From an uncultured Pseudomonadota bacterium (GTDB lineage Bacteria > Pseudomonadota > Gammaproteobacteria > Burkholderiales > SG8-39), in assembly GCA_903895005.1 (NCBI GenBank), contig CAITSH010000494.1, forward strand, positions 1 to 37,381: a stretch of DNA of 37,381 bases. Direction: 5' to 3'. The translations under genes were made by a program, and so were the position numbers. Shown here piece after piece: positions 8,656 through 15,685 of this stretch (positions are counted from its first letter, which is position 1; each line of letters opens with the position of its first letter). The notes beneath the pieces were generated by a model. That model was given only the letters and a program-made list of their open reading frames with translations. It made no database searches and was not told where the DNA came from.

Positions 8656-8714
8656 GAAGGTTTTCGTCTTTCTTTGGTTTGTTGATGCAACAGTAGAGCT
8701 CGGCAATTTTAACT

Positions 8715-8742
8715 CTCGGGGGGCATTTTCTCACCCCCCGAG
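8715..8742. other. GC-rich hairpin upstream of the Pht5-like pair
   Basis: Perfect 9-bp arms CTCGGGGGG (8715-8723) and CCCCCCGAG (8734-8742) with a 10-base loop, in the gap between the TauD-like gene stop and the Pht5-like start. On the minus strand it is followed by AGTTAAAATT rather than a run of T, so it is a weak terminator or attenuator candidate. Confidence 0.45.
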
Positions 8743-8758
8743 GCGCAGGACGAGGAAC

Positions 8759-8827
8759 TCGCCGAGTATACTCGGCGCCCGTCGTGCGGCCTCAGCCTAC
8801 CGGACGAAGTGCCCACTGCAAGTGAGG
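8759..8827 (-). repeat. 69-bp palindrome-bearing repeat, copy 1
   Basis: Read on the minus strand it begins CCTCACTTGCAG (8827-8816), has a 32-base middle, and ends in a 25-base block containing the perfect 18-bp palindrome CGCCGAGTATACTCGGCG (8760-8777). The element at 25579-25647 has the same ends, exactly the same length and the palindrome CGCCGAGCATGCTCGGCG. The middle matches at only about half of positions. Confidence 0.65.
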
Positions 8828-8852
8828 AGAAGTACTAACCAAATCCTCACTC

Positions 8853-9701
8853 CTAGTACGGCTTTTCACCCAGCACCGTAATACGACGCAACTTGCGGCG
8901 CTCGCTTGCGTCGAAATCGCTGCGCGCGTGCAGGCTGCAACGGTTGTCCCACAGGATCAGGTCGCCGACCTTCCACTGGTGGGCATAGACGAACTCGGGC
9001 TTTTCGGCGTGATCGAACAGAAAATTCAGGATCTCGTTGCTCTCTTCGATCGGCATGCCGACGATGTGGTCGGTCATCAGACGGTTGACGTAAAGCGCCT
9101 TGCGACCGGTCACAGGGTGGGTGCGGAAGACCGGATGGGCAAAGTGCTTCACGCCCTCCTTGATCTTGGAGCCGCGCGTAGTGCCGCTCGCCTCGTAGTC
9201 ATAGACGTTCTCGGCCTTGAGGCCTTCGAGTTTTTTCTTCAGCTCGGCGGGCAGCGTGTCGTAGGCCTTGACCATGTTGGCGAACAGCGTGTCGCCACCC
9301 TTTGACGGGATCTCCATCGCGTAGAGCATGGTCGCCATGGCCGGCTGCTCGACATAACACTGGTCGGAATGGAAAAACATCTCGCCATCGGGCAGCGCGC
9401 CGATCAACTGGCCGTTTTCCCGGATATTGGAGATGTACATAACCGAGGGATGGTGGCCGCGTCCCGTATGCTTGTTGAGCACGCCGGCGAGGGTTCCAAA
9501 GCGCTCGCAAAAGCGCACCTGGTCTTCCTCTTCCAGATGCTGGCCGTGAAACAGCAGAATCAGACCATCGTGCCAGGCCTGCTCTATGCGCCGAAACTCG
9601 GCGTCGCTTAGCGGCTGCGACAGATCGACCCCGCTCACCTCCGAGCCGATCGCCGGGGAAACCGCCTTCACCTGCATTGCTGCCGCCGCCGCTGTGTTCA
9701 T
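8853..9701 (-). CDS. TauD/TfdA-family Fe(II)/2-oxoglutarate dioxygenase
   Basis: Cytoplasmic non-haem iron dioxygenase that couples 2-oxoglutarate decarboxylation to hydroxylation, often with C-S, C-O or C-N bond cleavage. The iron triad is visible: H111 and D113 in FFHSDQCY, and H258 in WDNRCSLHARSDFD. An arginine in the following SERRKLRR (R269 or R273) would hold 2-oxoglutarate. The N-terminal GSEVSGVDLSQPL is typical. 282 aa is the normal length. ATG 9701 is preceded by AGGAGG with four-base spacing. It is third in a minus-strand operon (Bug, SDR, TauD), 55 bp after the SDR. The substrate cannot be read from sequence; TfdA-like cleavage of an aryl ether or taurine-like desulfonation are both possible. 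Confidence 0.92.
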   Translation of the reverse strand: MNTAAAAAMQVKAVSPAIGSEVSGVDLSQPLSDAEFRRIEQAWHDGLILLFHGQHLEEEDQVRFCERFGTLAGVLNKHTGRGHHPSVMYISNIRENGQLIGALPDGEMFFHSDQCYVEQPAMATMLYAMEIPSKGGDTLFANMVKAYDTLPAELKKKLEGLKAENVYDYEASGTTRGSKIKEGVKHFAHPVFRTHPVTGRKALYVNRLMTDHIVGMPIEESNEILNFLFDHAEKPEFVYAHQWKVGDLILWDNRCSLHARSDFDASERRKLRRITVLGEKPY

Positions 9702-9756
9702 GCCGCCTCCTTGTTTCCGTGACCTGCGATTTGCGGTTTTTTTCTCAATGCATCTC

Positions 9757-10536
9757 TCAATGCATCATGGCCCCGCCGTCAACATTGACGGTCTGGCCGG
9801 TGATGTATGCGCTCGCGTCCGACAACAAAAACAGCAACGCCCCTACCAGGTCCTCGGGCATTTGCGTGCGCTTGAGCGCCTTGCGCTCGTTCAGGGCCGC
9901 CATGCGCGCCATGTAGGCAGGGTCGCTGCCGCCCACCTGTGTTTCGCTGGCGGTGAAACCCGGCGTGATGGCGTTGACCGTGATGTTGTCATCCCCCACC
10001 TCGCGCGCCAGCGCGCGAGTGAAGCCAATCACACCGGCCTTGGACGTGGTGTAGTGCAGCCGGTTGGGCGTGCCTTCCCAGACACGGTTTGAAGAAATAT
10101 TGACGATACGACCGCCGCCGGCTTTTTTCATGTGCGGATAGACGGCGCGGCTGCACAGGAACAACCCGCGCAGGTTCACGCCCATCACGCGGTCCCAGTC
10201 GGATTCCTCGATGGCATGCCAGGGACCGCGCGGCAGCGTGCTCATCAGCGCGGCGTTATTCACAAGGCCGTCGACGCGACCGAACTTTGCAACGGTCGCA
10301 TCGACCATGGCATGCACCGCCTTCGCGTCCGACACATCGCAACCGGCCCCCAGCGCCGCGCTGCCGTCGGCGCTCAGTGCCGTTGCCGCCTGCGCGGCGA
10401 GCGCAGCGTCGCGGTCGGCGAGCACCGCCTTTGCACCGGCTGCCACCAGCGCCTCGCAGTACACGCGCCCTATTCCCGAGGCACCGCCGGTTACAATCAC
10501 CACGCGGCCAGCAACATCAAATCGGTTTTGCTTCAT
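9757..10536 (-). CDS. Short-chain dehydrogenase/reductase (SDR)
   Basis: Classical SDR, an NAD(P)-dependent alcohol or cis-diol dehydrogenase or ketoreductase. The cofactor loop TGGASGIG is at residues 16-23. D41 at the end of strand 2 favours NAD(H). NNAA is at 93-96 and N121 is conserved. The catalytic set is S148/S149, Y162 and K166 (HYTTSK). The C-terminus ITGQTVNVDGGAMM is standard. The start chosen is ATG 10536 (MKQNRFDVAG), giving 259 aa; a longer reading from 10608 would overlap the upstream Bug gene by 41 bases. It is co-directional with Bug (31-bp gap) and TauD genes, consistent with oxidising the alcohol made by the dioxygenase, which is inference. Confidence 0.92.
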   Translation of the reverse strand: MKQNRFDVAGRVVIVTGGASGIGRVYCEALVAAGAKAVLADRDAALAAQAATALSADGSAALGAGCDVSDAKAVHAMVDATVAKFGRVDGLVNNAALMSTLPRGPWHAIEESDWDRVMGVNLRGLFLCSRAVYPHMKKAGGGRIVNISSNRVWEGTPNRLHYTTSKAGVIGFTRALAREVGDDNITVNAITPGFTASETQVGGSDPAYMARMAALNERKALKRTQMPEDLVGALLFLLSDASAYITGQTVNVDGGAMMH

Positions 10537-10567
10537 GGAGCCTTTTGTTCTTTTCTGCGTTTGTCGT

Positions 10568-11572
10568 TTATTCGGGCTTGATGCCGACATCGCGTATGAC
10601 CTTGCCAAAGCGCAGCAGGTCTTTTTCGATCAGTGTGGCGAACTGCTCGGGCGTGCCGGGCATGACGTCGTAGAACTGCCCCTGAAGGCGTTCCTTCACT
10701 TCCTTTTGCGCCAGCAGCGTGTTGATGTCGCGGTTAATTTTCAAAATGATGTCGCGCGGCGTCTTTGCCGGCGCGAGCAAGCCGAACCAGACGTCAAAGT
10801 TGTAGCCGGGCAGGCCCGCCTCCGAAACCGTTGGTACGTCGGGCACCAGTTCGCTGCGCCTGGCACCGGCCACGGCAAAACCCTTCAGCTTGCCGGTCTT
10901 GATGTGCGGGTTCATGTTGGCGACGGTGCTGAACAACACCTGCACCACGCCGGCCACGGCATCGGGGATCGCCGCACCGCAGCCCTTGTAGGGGACGTGC
11001 TGCATCTGCACGCCGGCCATGGCGTTGAACATTTCGCCGGCGATGTGCTGTGGCGAACCACCACCGCAGGAAATGTAATTGAGCGTGCCGGGCTTGGCCT
11101 TGGCGAGCGCGATCAGTTCACGGATCGAGTTGGCCGGCACGCCGGCGCTGACCCCGACCATGATGGGCGAGGTCGCCACGGTGCCGATGGGCGAAAAATC
11201 CCTGACTGCATCCCAGGGCGTCTTGTCAAAGAGCGAAGGATTGATGGAAAGATTGCTGGGCATCATGACCAGCGTGTAGCCGTCAGGCGCCGACTTGGCG
11301 ACCTGGTCGGCGCCGATATTGCCGCCGGCCCCGCCCTTGTTCTCGACCACCACCGGCTGCCCCCACATTTCGGAAAATTTTTGCGCAAGGAAGCGCGCCA
11401 TCACATCTGTTCCGCCGCCGGCCGCATAGGGCACGATGATCTTGACCGACTTGGCCGGCCAGGCCTGCGCCAGTGCGGCGGCGGGCGCGAGCAACCCGGC
11501 CGCGACGCAGGCGAGGGAAGCGACCGCAGCGACAAACGCGCGCGGGCGCGTCATGTTCAAACGTGTCTTCAT
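10568..11572 (-). CDS. Bug/TctC-family periplasmic binding protein (3)
   Basis: Periplasmic receptor of the Bug family, 334 aa. The signal peptide is residues 1-36 (hydrophobic FVAAVASLACVAAGLL, cleavage after ALAQ), followed by AWPAKSVKIIVPYAAGGGTD, then SAPDGYTLVMMPSN and the HVPYKGCGAAIPD loop. ATG 11572 follows AGGAGGAG with about five bases of spacing. It heads the minus-strand operon with SDR and TauD genes and is transcribed divergently from the HTH/citrate-synthase protein, whose operator-like repeats lie at 11727-11756. It is clearly more distant from Bug proteins 1 and 2 than those are from each other. Confidence 0.93.
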   Translation of the reverse strand: MKTRLNMTRPRAFVAAVASLACVAAGLLAPAAALAQAWPAKSVKIIVPYAAGGGTDVMARFLAQKFSEMWGQPVVVENKGGAGGNIGADQVAKSAPDGYTLVMMPSNLSINPSLFDKTPWDAVRDFSPIGTVATSPIMVGVSAGVPANSIRELIALAKAKPGTLNYISCGGGSPQHIAGEMFNAMAGVQMQHVPYKGCGAAIPDAVAGVVQVLFSTVANMNPHIKTGKLKGFAVAGARRSELVPDVPTVSEAGLPGYNFDVWFGLLAPAKTPRDIILKINRDINTLLAQKEVKERLQGQFYDVMPGTPEQFATLIEKDLLRFGKVIRDVGIKPE

Positions 11573-11726
11573 GGCAACTCCTCCTGTAGCAGTCCGCGTT
11601 TTACCCTCCGCACATTGCTCCCCGCGTATCTGCGGGGCTGCGGATGCCCTTGCGCTTGTTTTGAGCGTAATTCAGGCGTGTTTTGCGCGTGGTTGTGTCG
11701 AACGCAATGTATTGGATATACTTTTA

Positions 11727-11756
11727 TTGATCAATCTTGATTGTTAAATCAATCAA
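11727..11756. promoter_or_regulatory. AT-rich dyad operator in divergent promoter
   Basis: In an otherwise GC-rich stretch, TTGATTGTTAAATCAATCAA (11737-11756) is a perfect inverted repeat with 7-bp arms and a 6-bp centre. A second palindrome TTGATCAA (11727-11734) abuts it. On the minus strand TTGATC plus a 17-base spacer and TACATT resembles a sigma70 promoter for the Bug operon. The dyad spacing suits a MerR-like dimer, and the flanking gene encodes a MerR-like DNA-binding domain. Confidence 0.55.
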
Positions 11757-11841
11757 ACTCTCCAGCCACGCCTCGCAACGACCGTTTCAGGCGATGTCAA
11801 ACGACATCAGGCGCCAACAATAATCAGGGAGAAAAACAACC

Positions 11842-11859
11842 ATGATGGAATTTCAATGA
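11842..11859 (+). CDS. Five-codon leader ORF MMEFQ
   Basis: ATG ATG GAA TTT CAA TGA, with the good ribosome site AGGGAG (11826-11831) ten bases upstream. Its stop overlaps the start of the citrate-synthase-like gene as ATGA (11856-11859). The main ATG lies 24 bases from the ribosome site, too far for direct use, so translation of the regulator may depend on this leader by coupling. Seen directly in sequence; expression is inferred. Confidence 0.35.
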   Translation: MMEFQ

Positions 11860-13133
11860 GCGGTGGCGACACCGCCTATATTTCCGGCGCCGAGGCCATT
11901 CGCATCCTCGAGGTCAAGCCGCAGACCCTGTACGCCTATGTCAGTCGCGGCCTTATTCGCAGCATCCGCCAGAGCGGCCGCCGCGCCAGCCTGTATTCGC
12001 GCGAGGACATCGATAAAGTGCTGGCGCGCTCGCAGGCGCGTTCGGGCCACGGCGCCGTTGCCGCCGGCGCCATGCGCTGGGGCGAGCCGATCATCCCCAC
12101 CGCCATCACCGGTATTTCCATCGAAGGGCCGCGCTACCGCAGCCGCCTCGCGGTTGATCTGGCGCGCAGCGGCGCCCCGTTTGAAACGGTGGCCGAACTG
12201 CTCTGGTCGGGTATCTGGCACGATGAACCCGCGGGCTGGAGCGGGGCCGCATTGCCGGCCGAAATCACACGGCTGGCCGCCACGCTGTCGCGCAACCTGA
12301 AGACAACTCCACAGGGCACAGTGCCCGAATCCCAATTGCTGGAAATTTTTTCGCTTTTCATCCTGACCCTGGGCATGGCGCGCGGCAGCATTGCGACACG
12401 CATGCGCAACGGCAATCCGCTCGCTGCCGCAAGGCAAATCATCCAGACCCTCACCGGTTGCATGGGATACCTGTCCGCGCGCCGGGCCTTCGTGCCCCTG
12501 CAGGCGAATGAACGAATCAGCAGCGCCCTTGCGCGCGCCCTGGACATCGCCCCGTCGGAACAACACATCGCCGCTCTCGAAGCCATGCTTGTGCTGCTCG
12601 CCGACCACGAACTGACGCCATCGACCTTCGCCGCACGTGTGGCCGCCTCAAGCGGTGCCGCCCTGCACGCCTGCATTGGCGCGGCGCTGTGCACCAACTC
12701 CGGTGTGCAGGTTGCGCAACTTTACGACCGCGTCGAAGACCTGCTGCGCGGTGCGGGCGATCCGGCCGAACTGACGAGGCGCATCAACATCCTGCAAAGC
12801 GGCGGTACGACCCCGCCCGGCTTCAACCACCCGCTGTACCCGCGAGGCGACCCGCGCGCCGACTTCCTGCTCGACATGTCGCGTCGCTGGCCGCGACCGC
12901 CGCGGGCGCTGGTCGCCCTGCATGATTTCCTGGACGAAGCACGGGCCAGGCACAGCCTGTTGCCGCGTGTGGAAATGGGCGTGGTCGCCCTGAGCATCGC
13001 AATGCGCCTGCCGCCGCACAGCGCCGGCGCGCTGTTTTCACTGTCTCGCACCGCGGGCTGGGTGGCGCACGTCATGGAGCAGCGACTCGCCGGTTTTTTG
13101 ATCCGGCCGCGCGCACGATTTATCGGCGCGTGA
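11856..13133 (+). CDS. HTH domain-citrate synthase fusion, probable regulator
   Basis: Residues 7-57 form a MerR/excisionase-like helix-turn-helix (YISGAEAIRILEVKPQTLYAYVSRGLI, then a basic wing ending YSREDIDKV). Residues about 78-425 are a citrate-synthase fold: LLADHELTPSTFAARVAAS, GFNHPLYPRGDPRAD, FSLSRTAGWVAHVMEQR and RPRARFIG. Aligned by eye to E. coli GltA, catalytic H305 is kept (H325), but H264 in LHGGANE becomes S282 in TNSGVQVA, and D362 becomes E373. Condensation activity is therefore doubtful, and an acyl-CoA or carboxylate-sensing transcription factor is more likely. It is divergent from the Bug-SDR-TauD operon, with a dyad operator between them. Proteins of this fusion type are commonly annotated simply as citrate synthase family. 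Confidence 0.88.
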   Translation: MSGGDTAYISGAEAIRILEVKPQTLYAYVSRGLIRSIRQSGRRASLYSREDIDKVLARSQARSGHGAVAAGAMRWGEPIIPTAITGISIEGPRYRSRLAVDLARSGAPFETVAELLWSGIWHDEPAGWSGAALPAEITRLAATLSRNLKTTPQGTVPESQLLEIFSLFILTLGMARGSIATRMRNGNPLAAARQIIQTLTGCMGYLSARRAFVPLQANERISSALARALDIAPSEQHIAALEAMLVLLADHELTPSTFAARVAASSGAALHACIGAALCTNSGVQVAQLYDRVEDLLRGAGDPAELTRRINILQSGGTTPPGFNHPLYPRGDPRADFLLDMSRRWPRPPRALVALHDFLDEARARHSLLPRVEMGVVALSIAMRLPPHSAGALFSLSRTAGWVAHVMEQRLAGFLIRPRARFIGA

Positions 13134-13157
13134 AACGCCTGCCTCGGTCCTGCCCGC

Positions 13158-13490
13158 TCAGAACGTGATGGCGGTCAGCACAAGGCAGGTGGCGATGGCG
13201 AGCTGCCCGACCGGCGTCCATAGCGGACGCTCGACATTGCGGGCGCAGCGCCAGGCGGCGCAAAACCAGAAGAGGTAAATCATCAGCTTGATCGTGTCGA
13301 GCAGCGCGCCGGTGCCGTGATGGGTTTCGTCGCGAGCCAGTTCCGCTGCAATGGTGATGGCGCTCGCAGACAGCGCGACCGGAATACCGCCCAGCCACCA
13401 CACCTTCCAGAAATGCACCTCGCCATCGAGACTGCTGCGCGCAAAGGCGCGGACCCGCGCGCCCAATCGCGTACCGGCGCGGGTCTTCAT
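13158..13490 (-). CDS. Small three-helix membrane protein coupled to Mo oxidoreductase
   Basis: 110 aa with three hydrophobic segments: about 28-49 (WKVWWLGGIPVALSASAI), 64-82 (LDTIKLMIYLFWFCAAW) and 92-110 (TPVGQLAIATCLVLTAI). The N-terminus is basic (MKTRAGTRLGARVRAFARSS), suggesting it faces the cytoplasm. ATG 13490 overlaps the upstream stop as ATGA, so it is translationally coupled to the molybdopterin oxidoreductase. It has no haem-binding histidine pairs, so it is not an obvious cytochrome or NrfD/DmsC anchor. I do not recognise the family; an assembly or membrane-tether role is inferred from coupling only. Confidence 0.7.
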   Translation of the reverse strand: MKTRAGTRLGARVRAFARSSLDGEVHFWKVWWLGGIPVALSASAITIAAELARDETHHGTGALLDTIKLMIYLFWFCAAWRCARNVERPLWTPVGQLAIATCLVLTAITF

Positions 13491-15592
13491 GCCACGCACT
13501 CCACTTCAACCAGGCAGTCGTAGAACGTCGCGGCGTTGCCCATGTCCGCAGTGGCCTGCGAGGTCACTTCATTGGCATTCTTGCCGTCCGGCGTGAGTTT
13601 TCTCCACCACACCGACAGCGCGATGACCACGCCAGGGCGGGCCTTGTCGCTGACCCGGGCACGCGCCTGGAAGGAGCCACGGTCATTGAAAACGCGCAAC
13701 ATCGCGCCGTCTTCAATGCCTCGCTCGAACGCGTCGCCGGTATGGATGTCCAAGTGCGGCTCCTTTGCCTCGGCGAGCGCAAAGGGCAGGTTGGCAAAAC
13801 TGGAATTGAGGAAGTGCCGGTTGGGCGGCGAGATCATGGCAAGCGGAAAGCGCTTGGCCAGCCCCGGATTGGAGCCCACCGACTCGCGCGGCGGTGTCCA
13901 TGCCGGCAGCGGGTCGAGCCCCTGCCGCTTTGCGGTTTCGCTGTAGAACTCGCATTTGCCCGAAGGAGTGGGGAAATTGCCCTCTGCAAAGGGCGCGTAG
14001 ATGTCGGGCACGTTGAGGCGCTTCCAGCCCGTGGCCTTGAGCGATTCCCATTCGATGCCGTGCATGCGCGGGTGGGTTGAGTCGAGTGCCTGGCGGCAGA
14101 TGTCCTCGTCCGAGTCACGAAAGCACGGCTCGTCATAGCCCATGCCCGCGGCGATGCGGCGAAACACCTCCGAATTGGGCAGGGCCTCACCGACCGGCGC
14201 GATGGCCGGGTTGTTGGCCATGACGTACAAATGGCCGTAGGCCGTGTGCACGTCGTAGTGCTCCAGTTGCGTCGTGGCGGGAAGGAAAATATCAGCGTAA
14301 TCCGCGGTGTCGGTGATGAACACGTCATGCACCACGGTAAAAAGGTCGGTGCGCGAGAAGCCGGCGATGACCTTTTGCGAATCGGGCGCCACGGCAACCG
14401 GGTTGGTGTTGTAGACATACAGTGCGCGCACCGGCGGGTCGGCCTCAAGCAGTGCATTGCCAATCGCACTGAGATTGATGGTGCGCGGTGCCGGCGCGGT
14501 GGGCATCAGGTCCGGACGCTGCACCGCTGCCTCATTGATGCCGTAAAAACCGGCCGTGCCGATGACCACGCCGCCCGCCGCCTCGCGCCACGCGCCGGTC
14601 AGTGCCGGCAGGCAGGCGATGTTGCGCGCCGCCATGCCGCCGCCCGAATGGCGCTGCATCCCGTAGTTAAGCCGCATGGCGGCAGCCTTGGTCGCGGCGT
14701 ATTCATGCGCAAGCGCGGTGATTTTTTCCGCGGGCAGGCCGGTGATGGCCGCCACCTTTTCGGGTGTGAATGATTTGACGCGTTCCGCCAGTTGCTCAAA
14801 GCCAAGCGTGTACTTCGCAACATAGTCCCGGTCATGCAGCCCTTCGCCGATGATGACGTGCATCAGGCCCAGGGCAAGCGCGCCGTCTGTGCCCGGCAGC
14901 GGCGCGAGGTGCTCGTGGCACTTCTCGGCGGTCAGGCTGCGGTAGGGGTCGATCGCAATGAGCTTCGCACCGCGGCGCTTGGCCTCCTGGATGCGTGTCC
15001 ACAAGTGCAGGTTGGAGACGATCGGATTGGAGCCCCAGATGATAATGAGCCTTGCGTCCTCGAAACGCTCCGGGTCCATGCCCATGACCGCGCCCAGCGA
15101 AATCTTGAACCCGGCCTTGCCCGCCGAGGAGCAAAAGGTGCGGTCCAGTTGCGAGGCACCCATGCGGTTGAACAAGCGCTTGCCCATGGAATGCCATTGC
15201 ACCTGTCCCATGGTGCCTGCGTAATCACAGGGCAGCACGCCCTGAGGATCCTCGGCGCACACCGCCTTGAAGCGGTCGACGATGGTGGCGATCGCCTCGT
15301 CCCAGCTGATGCGTTCCCAGGTTTTTTCCATGGGATCCTTGCCGGGGCCCTTGGCGCCCACGCGTCGCATCGGGTAAGTCACGCGATCGGGCGAATAAGT
15401 GCGGTCGAGGTACTTCGCCACCTTGGTGCACAGCGTGCCAGCGGTGAAGGGCATGTCGCCGCCCTCGATCTTGACCGCGACGCCGTTCTCGACCGTGACA
15501 TCAATGGCGCAGGTGTCGGGGCAGTCGTGCGGACAGGCCGCCTTTACAACACGGCGTTCATTGGAAGAAAGAATGGGGAAGTGCGCATTCAT
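13487..15592 (-). CDS. Molybdopterin oxidoreductase, DMSO reductase superfamily, 4Fe-4S
   Basis: A 701-aa bis-MGD-type oxidoreductase. The N-terminal iron-sulfur motif has C20, C24, C28 and C55 (CPHDCPDTC, then GTLCTK). Further landmarks are TWERISWDEAIATI (about 91-104), IIIWGSNPIVSN, LIAIDPYRS, YNTNPVAVAPDS, the HDVFITDTADYADIFLPATT segment, and a C-terminal MopB domain (HTGDAFERGIEDGAMLRVFNDRG). No Tat signal is seen, so it is probably cytoplasmic. The start is ATG 15592 (MNAHFPILSSNERR); a 13-residue longer form is possible. No separate electron-transfer subunit is encoded, only the small membrane protein. It is divergent from the amidohydrolase operon across 93 bp. A hydroxylase or reductase of an aromatic or heterocyclic compound is possible; the substrate is unknown. 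Confidence 0.92.
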   Translation of the reverse strand: MNAHFPILSSNERRVVKAACPHDCPDTCAIDVTVENGVAVKIEGGDMPFTAGTLCTKVAKYLDRTYSPDRVTYPMRRVGAKGPGKDPMEKTWERISWDEAIATIVDRFKAVCAEDPQGVLPCDYAGTMGQVQWHSMGKRLFNRMGASQLDRTFCSSAGKAGFKISLGAVMGMDPERFEDARLIIIWGSNPIVSNLHLWTRIQEAKRRGAKLIAIDPYRSLTAEKCHEHLAPLPGTDGALALGLMHVIIGEGLHDRDYVAKYTLGFEQLAERVKSFTPEKVAAITGLPAEKITALAHEYAATKAAAMRLNYGMQRHSGGGMAARNIACLPALTGAWREAAGGVVIGTAGFYGINEAAVQRPDLMPTAPAPRTINLSAIGNALLEADPPVRALYVYNTNPVAVAPDSQKVIAGFSRTDLFTVVHDVFITDTADYADIFLPATTQLEHYDVHTAYGHLYVMANNPAIAPVGEALPNSEVFRRIAAGMGYDEPCFRDSDEDICRQALDSTHPRMHGIEWESLKATGWKRLNVPDIYAPFAEGNFPTPSGKCEFYSETAKRQGLDPLPAWTPPRESVGSNPGLAKRFPLAMISPPNRHFLNSSFANLPFALAEAKEPHLDIHTGDAFERGIEDGAMLRVFNDRGSFQARARVSDKARPGVVIALSVWWRKLTPDGKNANEVTSQATADMGNAATFYDCLVEVECVA

Positions 15593-15685
15593 GCAGGGCA
15601 TTTTACGCCAGCTTTGGCGCGCCGTTTGCATTGCTGATACCCTCAGTACACAAATCAGTTTTTGCGCATTTTTTGGGGGAATGGA

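Noticed and set aside
8715..8742. Intrinsic terminator for the TauD-like operon.
   Set aside because: The stem is good, but no T-run follows on the minus strand, so it is listed only as a hairpin.
11624..11636. Exact 13-base match GCGTATCTGCGGG to the minus strand of 30017-30029, considered as a third repeat family.
   Set aside because: Several exact 13-base matches are expected by chance in a GC-rich window of this length, and the flanks do not align.
11856..13133. Annotation as an ordinary citrate synthase (gltA).
   Set aside because: It has a DNA-binding N-terminus and lacks two of the three catalytic residues on visual alignment.
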